Source of the DNA: Bacillota bacterium
GTDB taxonomy: Bacteria; Bacillota; Clostridia; Christensenellales; Aristaeellaceae
Length of the DNA stretch: 64,000 bases
Direction of reading: 5' to 3'
Assembly: GCA_023425025.1 (NCBI GenBank)
Contig: JAFADG010000014.1
Span: 16,787 to 80,786 of the forward strand
The translations under genes and the position numbers were made by a program. This document shows, piece after piece, positions 26,069-34,551 of the stretch (position 1 is the stretch's first letter; the number at the start of each line of letters is the position of its first letter). The notes under the pieces were generated by a model that was given only the letters and a program-made list of their open reading frames with translations, had not been told where the DNA came from and searched no databases.

Positions 26069-27418
26069 ATGAACATGCACCTGTCTTCCTTATCGCTTGA
26101 GCAGCTGATTGCCCCCGGTGGACATGCCTGTGCCTGCGGGCATCATCATGATACGGAACTGAAGTATATAAAAATCGGCCCCGGAGCGGTGCGGCATCTG
26201 CCGGCGGCGCTGGAAAAGCTGAACGTGCGCAAGCCCTTCATCGTCTGCGACAAAAACACCTATGCGGCGGCCTGGGACCGTGTGCAGCCGGTGCTTGCGG
26301 GTGCCGGCGTTGCCTATACGCTTTTTATGCTGCCGGGGGAGCATTTGGAGCCGGATGAACATGCCGTAGGCGCCCTGTGCATGGCTTTTGACCCAAGCTG
26401 TGATGTGGTGATGGCCATCGGCTCCGGGGTCGTCAACGACTGCTGCAAGGTGCTGGCCTATACCGCCGGGATACCCAGTATGGTGGTGGCCACCGCGCCT
26501 TCCATGGATGGCTATGCCTCCAATTCCTCCTCCATGATTCAAAACAGGGTGAAGGTTACCCTGTACAACGCCTGCCCTTCCGCCATCATCGCGGACGTGG
26601 ACATTTTGAAAAACGCGCCGCAAAGAATGCTGTGGGCCGGCCTTGGCGATATGCTGGCCAAGTACATCTCCATTTGCGAGTGGCGGATCTCCGGTTTGGT
26701 CACCGGGGAGTATTACTGCGAAAACGTGGCCGGCCTGGTCCGCCAGTCCCTGAAAAAGTGCGTGAGCGCCGCCGAAGGCTTAAACCGCCGGGATGAGGAG
26801 GCTGTGCAGTCCGTGGTAGAGGGGCTGGTGCTCTCCGGCATCGCCATGGGCTTTGCCAGGATCTCCCGGCCGGCTTCCGGTCTTGAGCATTACTTCTCCC
26901 ACATATGGGAGATGATGGCCCTGGATAGGGGCACGCCCTATGAGCTGCACGGCATACAGGTGGGCGTTGGCACAGCCCTTACGCTGAAGCTGTATGAGGA
27001 TATACGCAGGCTGGTTCCCGACAGAGAAAAGGCGGAAGCGTTCATCGCGTCTTTTGACAATCAGGCCTGGGAGCAGGAGATGCGCAAAATCTTCGGCGCC
27101 GCCGCGGAGGCCATCATCCGGGCCGAGCACGAAAAGTATTATAAGAATACGCCGGCCGCCCACCGGGCACGGCTGAAAAAAACGCTGGCGCATTGGGAAG
27201 AAATATTGGCCATTATCCAGGAAGAGCTGCCGCCCGCAAAAGAGGTGGAGCAATTGATGCAAGGCCTTGGCATGCCAACGCGGCCCAGGGATATCGGCGT
27301 CAGCGACGCGGATGCCTACGCCGCCTTGATCGGTTCCCGGGATGTGCGGGACAAATATCTGACCAGTTCCCTCTTGTGGGACCTGGGCGTATTGCGGGAA
27401 ATGCGTCTGGATTTGTGA
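26069..27418 (+). CDS. egsA: sn-glycerol-1-phosphate dehydrogenase (EgsA/AraM type)
   Basis: 449 residues, somewhat longer than Bacillus AraM, with extra N-terminal sequence containing HACACGHHHD. Iron-containing-alcohol-dehydrogenase fold with NAD-binding VVMAIGSGVVNDCCK and ATAPSMDGYAS. Metal ligands lie in LGDMLAKYIS (Asp), GLEHYFSHIW (His) and YELHGIQVGVG (His). Reduces dihydroxyacetone phosphate to glycerol-1-phosphate, used in bacteria for heptaprenylglyceryl-type lipids. Two ATGs two codons apart follow AGAAGGAAGG; either may be used. Confidence 0.92.
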   Translation: MNMHLSSLSLEQLIAPGGHACACGHHHDTELKYIKIGPGAVRHLPAALEKLNVRKPFIVCDKNTYAAAWDRVQPVLAGAGVAYTLFMLPGEHLEPDEHAVGALCMAFDPSCDVVMAIGSGVVNDCCKVLAYTAGIPSMVVATAPSMDGYASNSSSMIQNRVKVTLYNACPSAIIADVDILKNAPQRMLWAGLGDMLAKYISICEWRISGLVTGEYYCENVAGLVRQSLKKCVSAAEGLNRRDEEAVQSVVEGLVLSGIAMGFARISRPASGLEHYFSHIWEMMALDRGTPYELHGIQVGVGTALTLKLYEDIRRLVPDREKAEAFIASFDNQAWEQEMRKIFGAAAEAIIRAEHEKYYKNTPAAHRARLKKTLAHWEEILAIIQEELPPAKEVEQLMQGLGMPTRPRDIGVSDADAYAALIGSRDVRDKYLTSSLLWDLGVLREMRLDL

Positions 27419-27448
27419 AAAGCATATAAGCGTGCGAAGATAAAGGAT

Positions 27449-27481
27449 GCGGCGGCCGTTTGTTTCGGCCGCCGCGTCTTT
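27449..27481. terminator. Terminator between convergent genes
   Basis: Perfect GCGGCGGCCG / CGGCCGCCGC stem with a 7-base loop, lying between egsA and the convergent hypothetical gene. Confidence 0.7.
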
Positions 27482-27488
27482 GTGCGTT

Positions 27489-28562
27489 TTACTGCCCGTA
27501 CAGCTTTTCTTCCGCGAAGAGGAAAAGCTTCTGCATCTTTTCCACCGTCTCTTCGTTCAGCTCGTTCCATGTGAACCAGGGCCACAGCGGGCATTTTAGG
27601 GTGACGCCGCCGGGGTATCTTAGCGGCAGCGCAAGCTTTGCGCGCTTGCCGCTTTTGTCTGTCTGGGTGCAGTAGCCGCAATTGTCGCAGACCTTGGTAC
27701 GCATATAGCACAGCTCGCCCAAAGCATATTCCATTTGATCATAATGGCCCAGCAGCCGCCTGAAGGCCGGGACCCTGAATTCGAAGCACATTTGCAGCCT
27801 GTCCCGCCAGCGGAAGCTGATATTCATATAGCCGCGCTCCTTGTCCTTGTATTCCATTTCCCAGCGGACCTGCAGCCAGCGCTCCCCGTTTGTCAGGGTA
27901 TAGCCCCGCTTTTCAAAAAAGGTCTCCAGCTGTTCCAAAAACGCCGCATCGCCGTACAGCTTGCCAAACATTTGGGCAGCCCGAAAGGGTTTGCCGGGAA
28001 CGGAACCAAGCAAAAAACGGGTCAAAACTTCAATTGTCTGCCCGCCAGACTGTGAAGCGTCTTCGCTCCGCTGCTTCATAGCAGGGAAGAGCGGCGGGTA
28101 TTTTGGACTGCGGAGGATAACGCCCTCCGGCGCGGGCTCATATGCAAGGCCGAAGGCTGTCCATTTGTCCAGTATTTTGGGCGTGAGCTTCCAGGCGGAT
28201 TTGGCGATGAACAGGTGGTCTTCCGCCGCCTCACCTGCTTGCGCCAGTTTATAAAGCGTGCCCACCCAGTCAAAGAACTTCTTCTCCACTTTCGACATGG
28301 CATCCATCAAGGCGGGATTGCTGTTGTTCAGATGCCAGCGCTCCGCAAAGCATTTGTCTTCTTCCGGTTCGATGCCGATGAGCTCGGGATGGTCATGGCA
28401 GGTGCTGATCACGTCATAAAGGAACGCGTGGAGCTGGCGGCGGGATTCCCCATCGTTCAAGGATGGATCAAAAGTGTAGGGCGGATAGGCGGCCAGGTAA
28501 GCATATATGATCCGTGCTCCAAGGGTGGGAAAGGATTGGCCCAAACGCATCTGTTCCTGCAT
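27489..28562 (-). CDS. Hypothetical protein with C-terminal Cys cluster
   Basis: 357 residues, no signal peptide or membrane helix. I do not recognise a family. The C-terminal quarter has a compact Cys pattern, KVCDNCGYCTQ, plus an upstream Cys in ELCYMRTK and a downstream one in LKCPLWPWF, which could bind zinc or an iron-sulfur cluster. Good RBS (GGGAG) and own promoter at 28608-28636, so a real gene. Codon use is like its neighbours. Confidence 0.75.
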   Translation of the reverse strand: MQEQMRLGQSFPTLGARIIYAYLAAYPPYTFDPSLNDGESRRQLHAFLYDVISTCHDHPELIGIEPEEDKCFAERWHLNNSNPALMDAMSKVEKKFFDWVGTLYKLAQAGEAAEDHLFIAKSAWKLTPKILDKWTAFGLAYEPAPEGVILRSPKYPPLFPAMKQRSEDASQSGGQTIEVLTRFLLGSVPGKPFRAAQMFGKLYGDAAFLEQLETFFEKRGYTLTNGERWLQVRWEMEYKDKERGYMNISFRWRDRLQMCFEFRVPAFRRLLGHYDQMEYALGELCYMRTKVCDNCGYCTQTDKSGKRAKLALPLRYPGGVTLKCPLWPWFTWNELNEETVEKMQKLFLFAEEKLYGQ

Positions 28563-28607
28563 GGCGTTTTCTCCCGCTTTCTCATTGGCATAAACTGTAT
28601 TTCATAC

Positions 28608-28636
28608 AGTATAACCCATCGTTCAAACCCTTGCAA
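28608..28636 (-). promoter_or_regulatory. Promoter of hypothetical gene
   Basis: Minus strand TTGCAA (28631-28636), 17-base spacer, TATACT (28608-28613); a CTGTAT/ATACAG dyad directly follows the -10. Confidence 0.6.
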
Positions 28637-28707
28637 GACAGACGGTGATTTGGCACACAGATTTATGGTATAATGGCCCTGCATTTTACAAAAAGGGGAG
28701 AAAACCC

Positions 28708-29199
28708 ATGATCGAAATCAAGGACACATACCCGCAGAACAAAGCGGAAATGTATGATCTGCTTAAAAAGCAGCTGAGCGCGCTGATGGAGGGAGAAACG
28801 AACAAGCTGCCCCACCTTGCGAACATGGCGGCGCTGCTGAACGCGGCGCTTACGGATATCAACTGGGTGGGCTTTTATTTGATGACGGAGGGGGAGCTTT
28901 TGCTAGGCCCCTTCCAGGGGAAAACCGCCTGTATCCGCATACCGGTGGGCAAAGGGGTGTGCGGTACCGCGGTCGCCCAGGGAAAGACGCAGCTGGTGGC
29001 CGATGTGCATCAGTTCCCCGGGCATATCGCCTGCGACAGCGCATCCAATTCGGAAATCGTTGTACCCATTCGCGCCGATGGGAAAATCGTTGGCGTGCTG
29101 GATATCGACAGCCCCCGCTTTGCCCGCTTTGATGAGCAGGACAAGCAGGGGCTGGAGGAAATGGTGGAGCTGTTGGCAAAAGGCTGCCGCTGGGAGTAA
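28708..29199 (+). CDS. msrC: Free methionine-(R)-sulfoxide reductase (GAF domain)
   Basis: 163 residues forming a single GAF domain. The three catalytic-site cysteines of the fRMsr family are all present: Cys75 (KTACIRI), Cys85 (KGVCGTAVA) and Cys109 (HIACDSASNSEIVVP). Reduces free methionine-R-sulfoxide, using thioredoxin. RBS AAAGGGGAG; a TATAAT sits at 28669-28674, giving a short leader. Confidence 0.93.
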   Translation: MIEIKDTYPQNKAEMYDLLKKQLSALMEGETNKLPHLANMAALLNAALTDINWVGFYLMTEGELLLGPFQGKTACIRIPVGKGVCGTAVAQGKTQLVADVHQFPGHIACDSASNSEIVVPIRADGKIVGVLDIDSPRFARFDEQDKQGLEEMVELLAKGCRWE

Positions 29200-29207
29200 G
29201 GGGGGGC

Positions 29208-30212
29208 TTATTTGACTACTTCCAGCATGCTGCGGCCTTTGCGGGCCTTGAAAAAGCCGGAAACTACATCCATGGCCATGCCGATCAGCGACAGGACGCA
29301 GACGACGGTGATGCCTGTTGCAAAGTGGCTGTTCATGGCGGCCGCATCGATGTTCAATCTCTGGGCTGCATGTTGCAGGAAGGCCGGGTTAAAGGTATCG
29401 GCGCCCTTCAAAAAGAGGATGGAAGCCGCCGTCCACAGGATGCTGCTGATGCCGGAGACCGCCGCGACGGGGTAATTCCAGCGCGCGAAAAAGAACTTGA
29501 CCGCCGCCACTACCCAGGATAAAAGCGTCAGCGCCGCCAGGTAGGGGATATAGCGCTGCACGGCCAACTGGCTGAACAGCGGCACCATAATGTTCTCCGG
29601 GCTGTACTCGTACCAGGCGATCAGATGCTGGTACCTGGCCATCACCACAAGGAACAGCGCGGAAAACACCATGCCGATCACCGTTTCCACCCGGGAGATC
29701 TTCACGGCGTTGCGCGGGGGAATATCCGGCAGGTCCTTTGGAGACCAGGTGCTTTTGAAATTGGCCGCGCTGAAATATTCTGTCAGCCCAAAGCCCAGCG
29801 TGACCCAGAAAAATCCGTTGATGACGCCATCAAACAGGCCGCCCAGGATATCGCCGATGATCGTGCCGAACGTCTGTCCAAAGCTTCCGTCCACCGGCGA
29901 GCCGATCAGCGTGCCAAACAGCCGCAGGACCGTCAGTATGACGGCCACAAGAGGAAGGACGATCCTCAATACCGTCAGGTAATCGTCAAAAAGGGCGGGG
30001 GAGATCAGATAGCGGGGCCTAATGCGATACTGCTCGGCCAGCTTTGCGGGCGCGCCCATGGAATGGAGCACCTTTTCCACATCCGCATCGCTGGGGTTTT
30101 CGGGCAGCATATCCCCAATATTGGCCTTCAGCTCCCGTTCCACATCCGCCCGGCTGTTCTCCGGCAGCCGGCGGACCACATCATACACATACTTTTCGAT
30201 CAAGGCATTCAT
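29208..30212 (-). CDS. HAAS/DUF1700-like membrane protein
   Basis: 334 residues. The N-terminal helical region (VRRLPENSRADVERELKANI, about residues 12-32) resembles the HAAS domain found beside PadR regulators. At least six membrane helices follow from about residue 75. Overlaps the PadR gene by ATGA, a frequent PadR-partner layout. Probably a membrane sensor or effector governed by that regulator; the exact function is unknown. Confidence 0.82.
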   Translation of the reverse strand: MNALIEKYVYDVVRRLPENSRADVERELKANIGDMLPENPSDADVEKVLHSMGAPAKLAEQYRIRPRYLISPALFDDYLTVLRIVLPLVAVILTVLRLFGTLIGSPVDGSFGQTFGTIIGDILGGLFDGVINGFFWVTLGFGLTEYFSAANFKSTWSPKDLPDIPPRNAVKISRVETVIGMVFSALFLVVMARYQHLIAWYEYSPENIMVPLFSQLAVQRYIPYLAALTLLSWVVAAVKFFFARWNYPVAAVSGISSILWTAASILFLKGADTFNPAFLQHAAQRLNIDAAAMNSHFATGITVVCVLSLIGMAMDVVSGFFKARKGRSMLEVVK

Positions 30213-30550
30213 ACGTTATCCTCCCTTAATAGTCCTTCCATCTCCTCACAGATACGCCGCCACTCTGTTTTCAATGTCTCATAGAGGTTTAAGCCCTGCC
30301 CGCTCAGCAGGTAGTATTTGCGCGGCCGGCTTTCCGCCGTGTCCCAGCGGCTTTCCAGCAGTCCCTGGGCCTCCAGCCGCCGAAGCAGGGGATACAGCGT
30401 GCCGGGCTCGATGCTGGTGCGCTTTTGCTCCAATTGCTGCAGCAGGGAATAACCGTAGCAGGGCTGTTTCAATTGGCTGAGTACGGCCAATGTCAGCGTA
30501 CCGCGCCGCATTTCCAAAAGGATGTTGCCAAGAAGCGTGGATTCATCCAA
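30209..30550 (-). CDS. PadR family transcriptional regulator
   Basis: 113 residues with the winged helix pattern GTLTLAVLSQLKQPCYGYSLLQQLEQK, EPGTLYPLLRRLEAQGLLESRW and RKYYLLSGQG. A short C-terminal helix mediates dimerisation. First gene of a two-gene operon; its promoter holds a palindrome that it probably binds. Confidence 0.94.
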   Translation of the reverse strand: MDESTLLGNILLEMRRGTLTLAVLSQLKQPCYGYSLLQQLEQKRTSIEPGTLYPLLRRLEAQGLLESRWDTAESRPRKYYLLSGQGLNLYETLKTEWRRICEEMEGLLREDNV

Positions 30551-30569
30551 GAATGATCACCTCGATCAC

Positions 30570-30599
30570 ATTATAATGTGTGACACACACTATTGTCAA
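30570..30599 (-). promoter_or_regulatory. PadR operon promoter with internal palindrome
   Basis: Minus strand TTGACA (30594-30599), 18-base spacer, TATAAT (30570-30575). The spacer is mostly the perfect palindrome TGTGTGACACACA (30577-30589), well placed for autorepression. Confidence 0.75.
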
Positions 30600-30628
30600 T
30601 ATTGAAATATTGAAATTTGAATTCTTTC

Positions 30629-30659
30629 TTGACTACGTCCCTGCGTCGTAGTTTACAAT
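30629..30659 (+). promoter_or_regulatory. MerR-type promoter with 19-base spacer
   Basis: TTGACT (30629-30634) and TACAAT (30654-30659) are 19 bases apart, the long spacer characteristic of MerR-regulated promoters. A dyad ACTACG / CGTAGT (30632-30637 and 30647-30652) lies between them. The MerR gene starts 31 bases downstream. Confidence 0.8.
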
Positions 30660-30690
30660 GGTGCCAGAAAACACAGGGAGGACTTTTGCC

Positions 30691-31641
30691 ATGCAAGGGG
30701 AACTCATGAAAATCAGGGATGTGTCAGTCAAATATGGCCTGACCACCAGGGCGCTTGCCTACTACGAGGAAATGGGCCTGATTGAAAGCAGCCACGCGGA
30801 GGGGTACGCCTATCGCTGCTACGATGACAAGGCCCTCAAGCGCATTGAACAGATACTGATTTTGCGCAGGCTGGAGATCAGCATCAAGGACATCCAGCGG
30901 ATACTGGCGTCCGGCAGCGCGGCGGTACTCTTGGATGTGCTGCGGGAGAAAATCGGCAGAATCGATCATGAGGCGGAATTGCTCAAGCGTTTGAAGGACA
31001 TCATCCTGACCATGATGGACCAGGTGAAGGAATACGACGTAAGCAGCGAGATGGACCTGAAGCTTTTGTATGCCAAGGCCAATGAGGTCGGGCTGTACAT
31101 TGACGGATTCCAGGATGCTGAAAAGGCGCGTATGGTGACGGACCTGGCGGAAACGGTGGCGCAGCTGGAAAGGATGCCCGACATCCGCATCATCCGCCTG
31201 CCGGCGGTCAAAATGGCCAGGTCCGGTCACACGGACCTTGGGGCCTTTGACGCCTGGTGGGGCGGTGTGAAGGTTCCCCAGCAGGTGTTCCCCCGGGATT
31301 TTCTGTGGTTCAACCCTCATTTTCAGGATTTTGAGTGGCTCTTTGCGCTGCCGGAAGAGGATACCGATACGGACGGCTACGAGGTGTTTGATTTTCCTGG
31401 CGGGCTGTATGCCGTGGCCACCGCCTTTGACGATGACGATGTGGGAAGGGTCAACCGGCTGGTGCACAGGTGGGTGGAGGAAAGCAGGGTATACGAAGCG
31501 TCCACCCTGGAAAGTGACGAGGCGGAGCGGTATGATATGGGGCACATCGTCGGCTGTATGCTGTTTGAGGATGGTTCAAAGCGCGAGCAGATGGATCTGT
31601 TTATCCCCATTGTGGTAAGGCGGGAGCTTCAGGGGAAATAA
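30691..31641 (+). CDS. MerR family regulator with C-terminal effector-binding region
   Basis: 316 residues. The N-terminal winged helix (MKIRDVSVKYGLTTRALAYYEE, YRCYDDKALKRIEQI) and the coiled-coil dimerisation helix are standard. The C-terminal 190 residues look like a GyrI/BmrR-type effector domain, with WWGGVKVPQQ and GLYAVATAFDDDDVG. Probably senses a small molecule or drug. Start chosen 8 bases after GGGAGG; a second ATG five codons later is possible. Likely controls its own promoter. Confidence 0.9.
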   Translation: MQGELMKIRDVSVKYGLTTRALAYYEEMGLIESSHAEGYAYRCYDDKALKRIEQILILRRLEISIKDIQRILASGSAAVLLDVLREKIGRIDHEAELLKRLKDIILTMMDQVKEYDVSSEMDLKLLYAKANEVGLYIDGFQDAEKARMVTDLAETVAQLERMPDIRIIRLPAVKMARSGHTDLGAFDAWWGGVKVPQQVFPRDFLWFNPHFQDFEWLFALPEEDTDTDGYEVFDFPGGLYAVATAFDDDDVGRVNRLVHRWVEESRVYEASTLESDEAERYDMGHIVGCMLFEDGSKREQMDLFIPIVVRRELQGK

Positions 31642-31655
31642 AGCGTTTACAAAAA

Positions 31656-31697
31656 GAAATCCGGCGGGCCAAGGCTGCGCCGGATTTCCACTTTTAT
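31656..31697 (+). terminator. Terminator of the merR gene
   Basis: GAAATCCGGCG and CGCCGGATTTC arms, then a T-rich tail. Confidence 0.8.
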
Positions 31698-31760
31698 ATA
31701 TTATTTTGTCGAATTATGAGGGTTGCTCGCCACCCGGAATTGATTTTCCGAGAAAAAGCA

Positions 31761-32147
31761 TTACAGATACACCACGTGCGTCTGCACTCCGGGCAGTCTG
31801 GCCTGCAGGATGCCGGCCACATCCCGGCGGTCTGCATTGTCGGGCCGGCCGGAACCAATGATAATGTGTGCGGCGTTTTGCTCCACGGCATATTGTATCA
31901 GCCGCTCCACAGGGTCAGGGGCCCGCAGCACGGCCATTTCCGCCCCGGCGTCGCAGACCAGCCGGTACAGGTAATTCAGCGCTTCGCTTTGTGTGGAGTG
32001 GCCCAATAGCGGTGCACCCACCGGCGCCACGTGCACCACCAGCAGCGGGGCGTTTGTTTCGGCGGCGATTTGTACTCCTTTTTCAATCAGCCGGTCGCAG
32101 GTTTTTTGGCCGGTCACGCAGACCAGCACAGGATGGATGTCGTGCAC
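31761..32147 (-). CDS. Universal stress protein-like (Usp/KdpD-type) domain protein
   Basis: 128 residues when started at a GTG 9 bases after AAAAGGAG. Alpha/beta nucleotide-binding fold: PVLVCVTGQKTCDRLIEKG at the start, APLLVVHVAP in strand 2 and AAHIIIGSGRPDN near the ATP-binding GxxGS-like loop. Resembles the Usp domain of KdpD rather than classical UspA. The longer frame upstream overlaps the next gene in a different frame and is rejected. Confidence 0.8.
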   Translation of the reverse strand: MHDIHPVLVCVTGQKTCDRLIEKGVQIAAETNAPLLVVHVAPVGAPLLGHSTQSEALNYLYRLVCDAGAEMAVLRAPDPVERLIQYAVEQNAAHIIIGSGRPDNADRRDVAGILQARLPGVQTHVVYL

Positions 32148-32184
32148 GGAGAAAGACTCCTTTTTAGCGTCTGGGCGGCACTTT

Positions 32185-32667
32185 TTAGGCGTGCTGTTCC
32201 GCCCGGCGGATTTCGGCCACCGCCTTGTCGTGGGAGACAACGGTGATCCTGTCGCCCGGTTTGACAGGCGGCGTTCCCTTGTGCACATCGTAATAAAAGA
32301 GCCTGTCATCGGCTTCGTCATTTTTTTCACCGACATTGATGGTCATGGGGTAATACTCCACGCCTTCACGGATACAGGATTGGCTTGCGATGTCCCTAAC
32401 CTGGCCGGTGGTTTCCCGCTTGCGGCCCTCCAGCACGTTTCTTAGGTGACGGCCGTAATGGACGATGGGGCTGATGAACATGCCATAGCAGAAGATGGCC
32501 AGCGCCCCGCCAAAGATGGTCAGCAGGATGGTCAGCCATTGCAGGCGTACATTCCGAAGCAGGGAAACGACGATCCCTGCCAGAAAGAACACCATGGGAA
32601 CCGATAATGCCAGCAGGCGGCGCTTGAGTTGGTGCTGATTTTCATCCCGGTCTTTTTGCTGATACAA
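32185..32667 (-). CDS. Two-helix membrane protein of unknown function
   Basis: 160 residues from a TTG start 8 bases after GGAGG. Two membrane helices (about 18-38 and 43-65) are followed by a soluble domain with GQVRDIASQS and PPVKPGDRITVVSHDK, which looks like a small beta-barrel. Followed on the same strand by the Usp-like gene, probably one operon. Confidence 0.7.
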   Translation of the reverse strand: MYQQKDRDENQHQLKRRLLALSVPMVFFLAGIVVSLLRNVRLQWLTILLTIFGGALAIFCYGMFISPIVHYGRHLRNVLEGRKRETTGQVRDIASQSCIREGVEYYPMTINVGEKNDEADDRLFYYDVHKGTPPVKPGDRITVVSHDKAVAEIRRAEQHA

Positions 32668-32829
32668 TGTTGTTTCCTCCGTATGCTATGCTTAAAAAGG
32701 CCGCGGCATGCGCCCATGCTTTATTTATACGCCAAATCCGCGCGCTTGTAAAGGGATTGCGCGCAGTTTGTCGCATGCCGTGCATCAGATATACGGCCGG
32801 CCGCTTCATCGCCGCATTTCCATCAGCCG

Positions 32830-32866
32830 AAAAAAAACTCCCCGTTTCAGCCTGAAGCGGGGAGTT
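32830..32866 (-). terminator. Terminator of the sodium-pump gene pair
   Basis: On the minus strand AACTCCCCGCTTCA pairs with TGAAACGGGGAGTT, followed by seven T residues. The rest of the 240-base gap upstream of it holds no gene. Confidence 0.85.
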
Positions 32867-32911
32867 GGGTTACAGGGAAAGAAAAATCATTTCTTTGACA
32901 GGCGGAGGGAA

Positions 32912-33148
32912 TTATTCCTCGTCCGTTTCTTCCTTGTCCTTCACCCTTTGCATGAGCTTGATCACGCCGTAAAAGAGGAAGAGCACAAGGAACACGCCGC
33001 CAAGGCCAAAGAGGGTGGTGGTCAGGCCATTGCTCATCAGCTGGCCCATATCGATGGGGGCCTGGGTGGCGGCGGGAGCGGCGGTGATGTCGGGCGTGGC
33101 AGTGGCGGCAACTTCCGCAAGCGCGGAGGAGAACAGTCCGTGAAACAT
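32912..33148 (-). CDS. Sodium pump decarboxylase gamma subunit-like (OadG)
   Basis: 78 residues: an Ala/Pro-rich N-terminal part, a single membrane helix TTTLFGLGGVFLVLFLFYGV (about 42-63) and a charged tail QRVKDKEETDEE. Fits OadG/MmdD small subunits, which anchor and assemble the carboxyltransferase and the beta subunit. Located 34 bases after the beta subunit gene. Has more Ala/Pro before the helix than many OadG proteins. Confidence 0.78.
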   Translation of the reverse strand: MFHGLFSSALAEVAATATPDITAAPAATQAPIDMGQLMSNGLTTTLFGLGGVFLVLFLFYGVIKLMQRVKDKEETDEE

Positions 33149-33182
33149 ATCGTCAAACCTTCTTTCTACGCAGCCCTGGGCG

Positions 33183-34370
33183 TTATTTCAGCAGCATTGT
33201 CACCAGCGTGATCACCATGCCGCCGGCCACCACGGAGCCCAGCTGGCCGGACACGTTGGCGCTGATGGCCTGCATGAGCACAAAGTTGTAGGGGTCGTCG
33301 TCCTTGGCCAGTTTCTGGATCACACGGGCGCTCATGGGGAAGGCGGAAATGCCCGCCGCGCCGATCATGGGATTGATCTTGTTCTTGCGGAACAGGTTCA
33401 GGAACTTGGCGAACAGCACGCCGCCGGCGGTGTCGAACACGAAAGCGAAGAGGCCCAAAGCCATAATGAGCAGCGTGTTCCATTGCAGGAACTTGTCGGC
33501 CACCATGGTGGAGCCGATGGTCAGGCCCAGCAGGATGGTGACGATGTTGGCCAGCTCGTTCTGCGCGGCCTTGTTCAGCCTCTCCAGCACGCCGCAGACG
33601 CGGATCAGGTTGCCGAACATGAGAGCGCCGATCAGGGGAGCGCTCATGGGCACCAGGATGCCGGAAACGAGGGTTACTACGATGGGGAAGACGATCAGGG
33701 CCAGCCTGGGCGCTTTTTCCTCTTTGTATTCCATGCGGATGGTGCGCTCGCCTTTGGTGGTCAGCGCCTTGATCACCGGAGGCTGGATGATGGGCACCAG
33801 GGACATGTAGCTGTAGGCCGCTACGGAAATGGGGGCAATGTAATCACCCAAGTTGAAGTGGTTTGCCACATACAGCGTCGTGGGTCCGTCCGCCGCACCG
33901 ATGATACCGATGGCGGAAGCCAGCCGCAGGACCAGACTCTGGTCCGCGCCGGGGATCACAAAGGGGATCAGAAGCAGGGAAAGCAGGAACGTAATGAAAA
34001 TGCCGAACTGTGCCGCCGCGCCGAAGAAGATCATGGAGGGTTCCTTCAGCAGGGGCGTAAAGTCGCACATGGCGCCGATGGCGATAAAGATCAGAAGGGG
34101 GAACAGTTCGTTTTTGATGCCGGAGTTGAACAGCACCGTCAAAAAGCCGTCCGGGCCCAGCACAGCGGGAAACGTTTCGCCGAAGGCCGGAGGCAGGTTG
34201 GCCAGGATGGCGCCGAAGCCGATCGGCAGCAATAGGGCGGGTTCATATTCCTTTTTGATAGCCAAATAAATCAAGACGCCGGATACGATGAACATAACCA
34301 GTGTTCTCCAGCCATCTGCCGTGAACAGGTAGATGACGCCGGAAAACAGCTCCCCCAGCAGGTTACCCAT
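33183..34370 (-). CDS. Sodium-translocating decarboxylase beta subunit (OadB/MmdB/GcdB)
   Basis: 395 residues with about nine to eleven membrane segments. The conserved catalytic stretch AIGIIGAADGPTTLYVANHF includes the Asp needed for sodium transport. Decarboxylates carboxybiotin and exports sodium. Start follows AGGGAGG. No alpha carboxyltransferase or biotin carrier gene is nearby, so its substrate (oxaloacetate, methylmalonyl-CoA or glutaconyl-CoA) cannot be told. Confidence 0.94.
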   Translation of the reverse strand: MGNLLGELFSGVIYLFTADGWRTLVMFIVSGVLIYLAIKKEYEPALLLPIGFGAILANLPPAFGETFPAVLGPDGFLTVLFNSGIKNELFPLLIFIAIGAMCDFTPLLKEPSMIFFGAAAQFGIFITFLLSLLLIPFVIPGADQSLVLRLASAIGIIGAADGPTTLYVANHFNLGDYIAPISVAAYSYMSLVPIIQPPVIKALTTKGERTIRMEYKEEKAPRLALIVFPIVVTLVSGILVPMSAPLIGALMFGNLIRVCGVLERLNKAAQNELANIVTILLGLTIGSTMVADKFLQWNTLLIMALGLFAFVFDTAGGVLFAKFLNLFRKNKINPMIGAAGISAFPMSARVIQKLAKDDDPYNFVLMQAISANVSGQLGSVVAGGMVITLVTMLLK

Positions 34371-34414
34371 AAAGCGGTCCTCCCTTTATCGTTAACGTCG
34401 CAAAAAACTGCATC

Positions 34415-34443
34415 ATTATAGCATACGCAACAACAACTGTCAA
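34415..34443 (-). promoter_or_regulatory. Promoter of the sodium-pump pair
   Basis: Minus strand TTGACA (34438-34443), 17-base spacer, TATAAT (34415-34420): a near-consensus site about 45 bases upstream of the beta subunit gene. Confidence 0.8.
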
Positions 34444-34516
34444 ACCGCGCATGCGCGTCTTGCAGCCGCCTTTGCGCTTCTGCAACGGCTGGAACCATTT
34501 GCTGCTGACCGGTGAT

Positions 34517-34545
34517 TTGCATTTGCGGGCTGTGTGTGGTATAAT
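34517..34545 (+). promoter_or_regulatory. Promoter of the corC-like gene
   Basis: TTGCAT (34517-34522), 17-base spacer, TATAAT (34540-34545). Predicted start near 34552, leaving a leader of about 180 bases. Confidence 0.75.
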
Positions 34546-34551
34546 ACGCTA

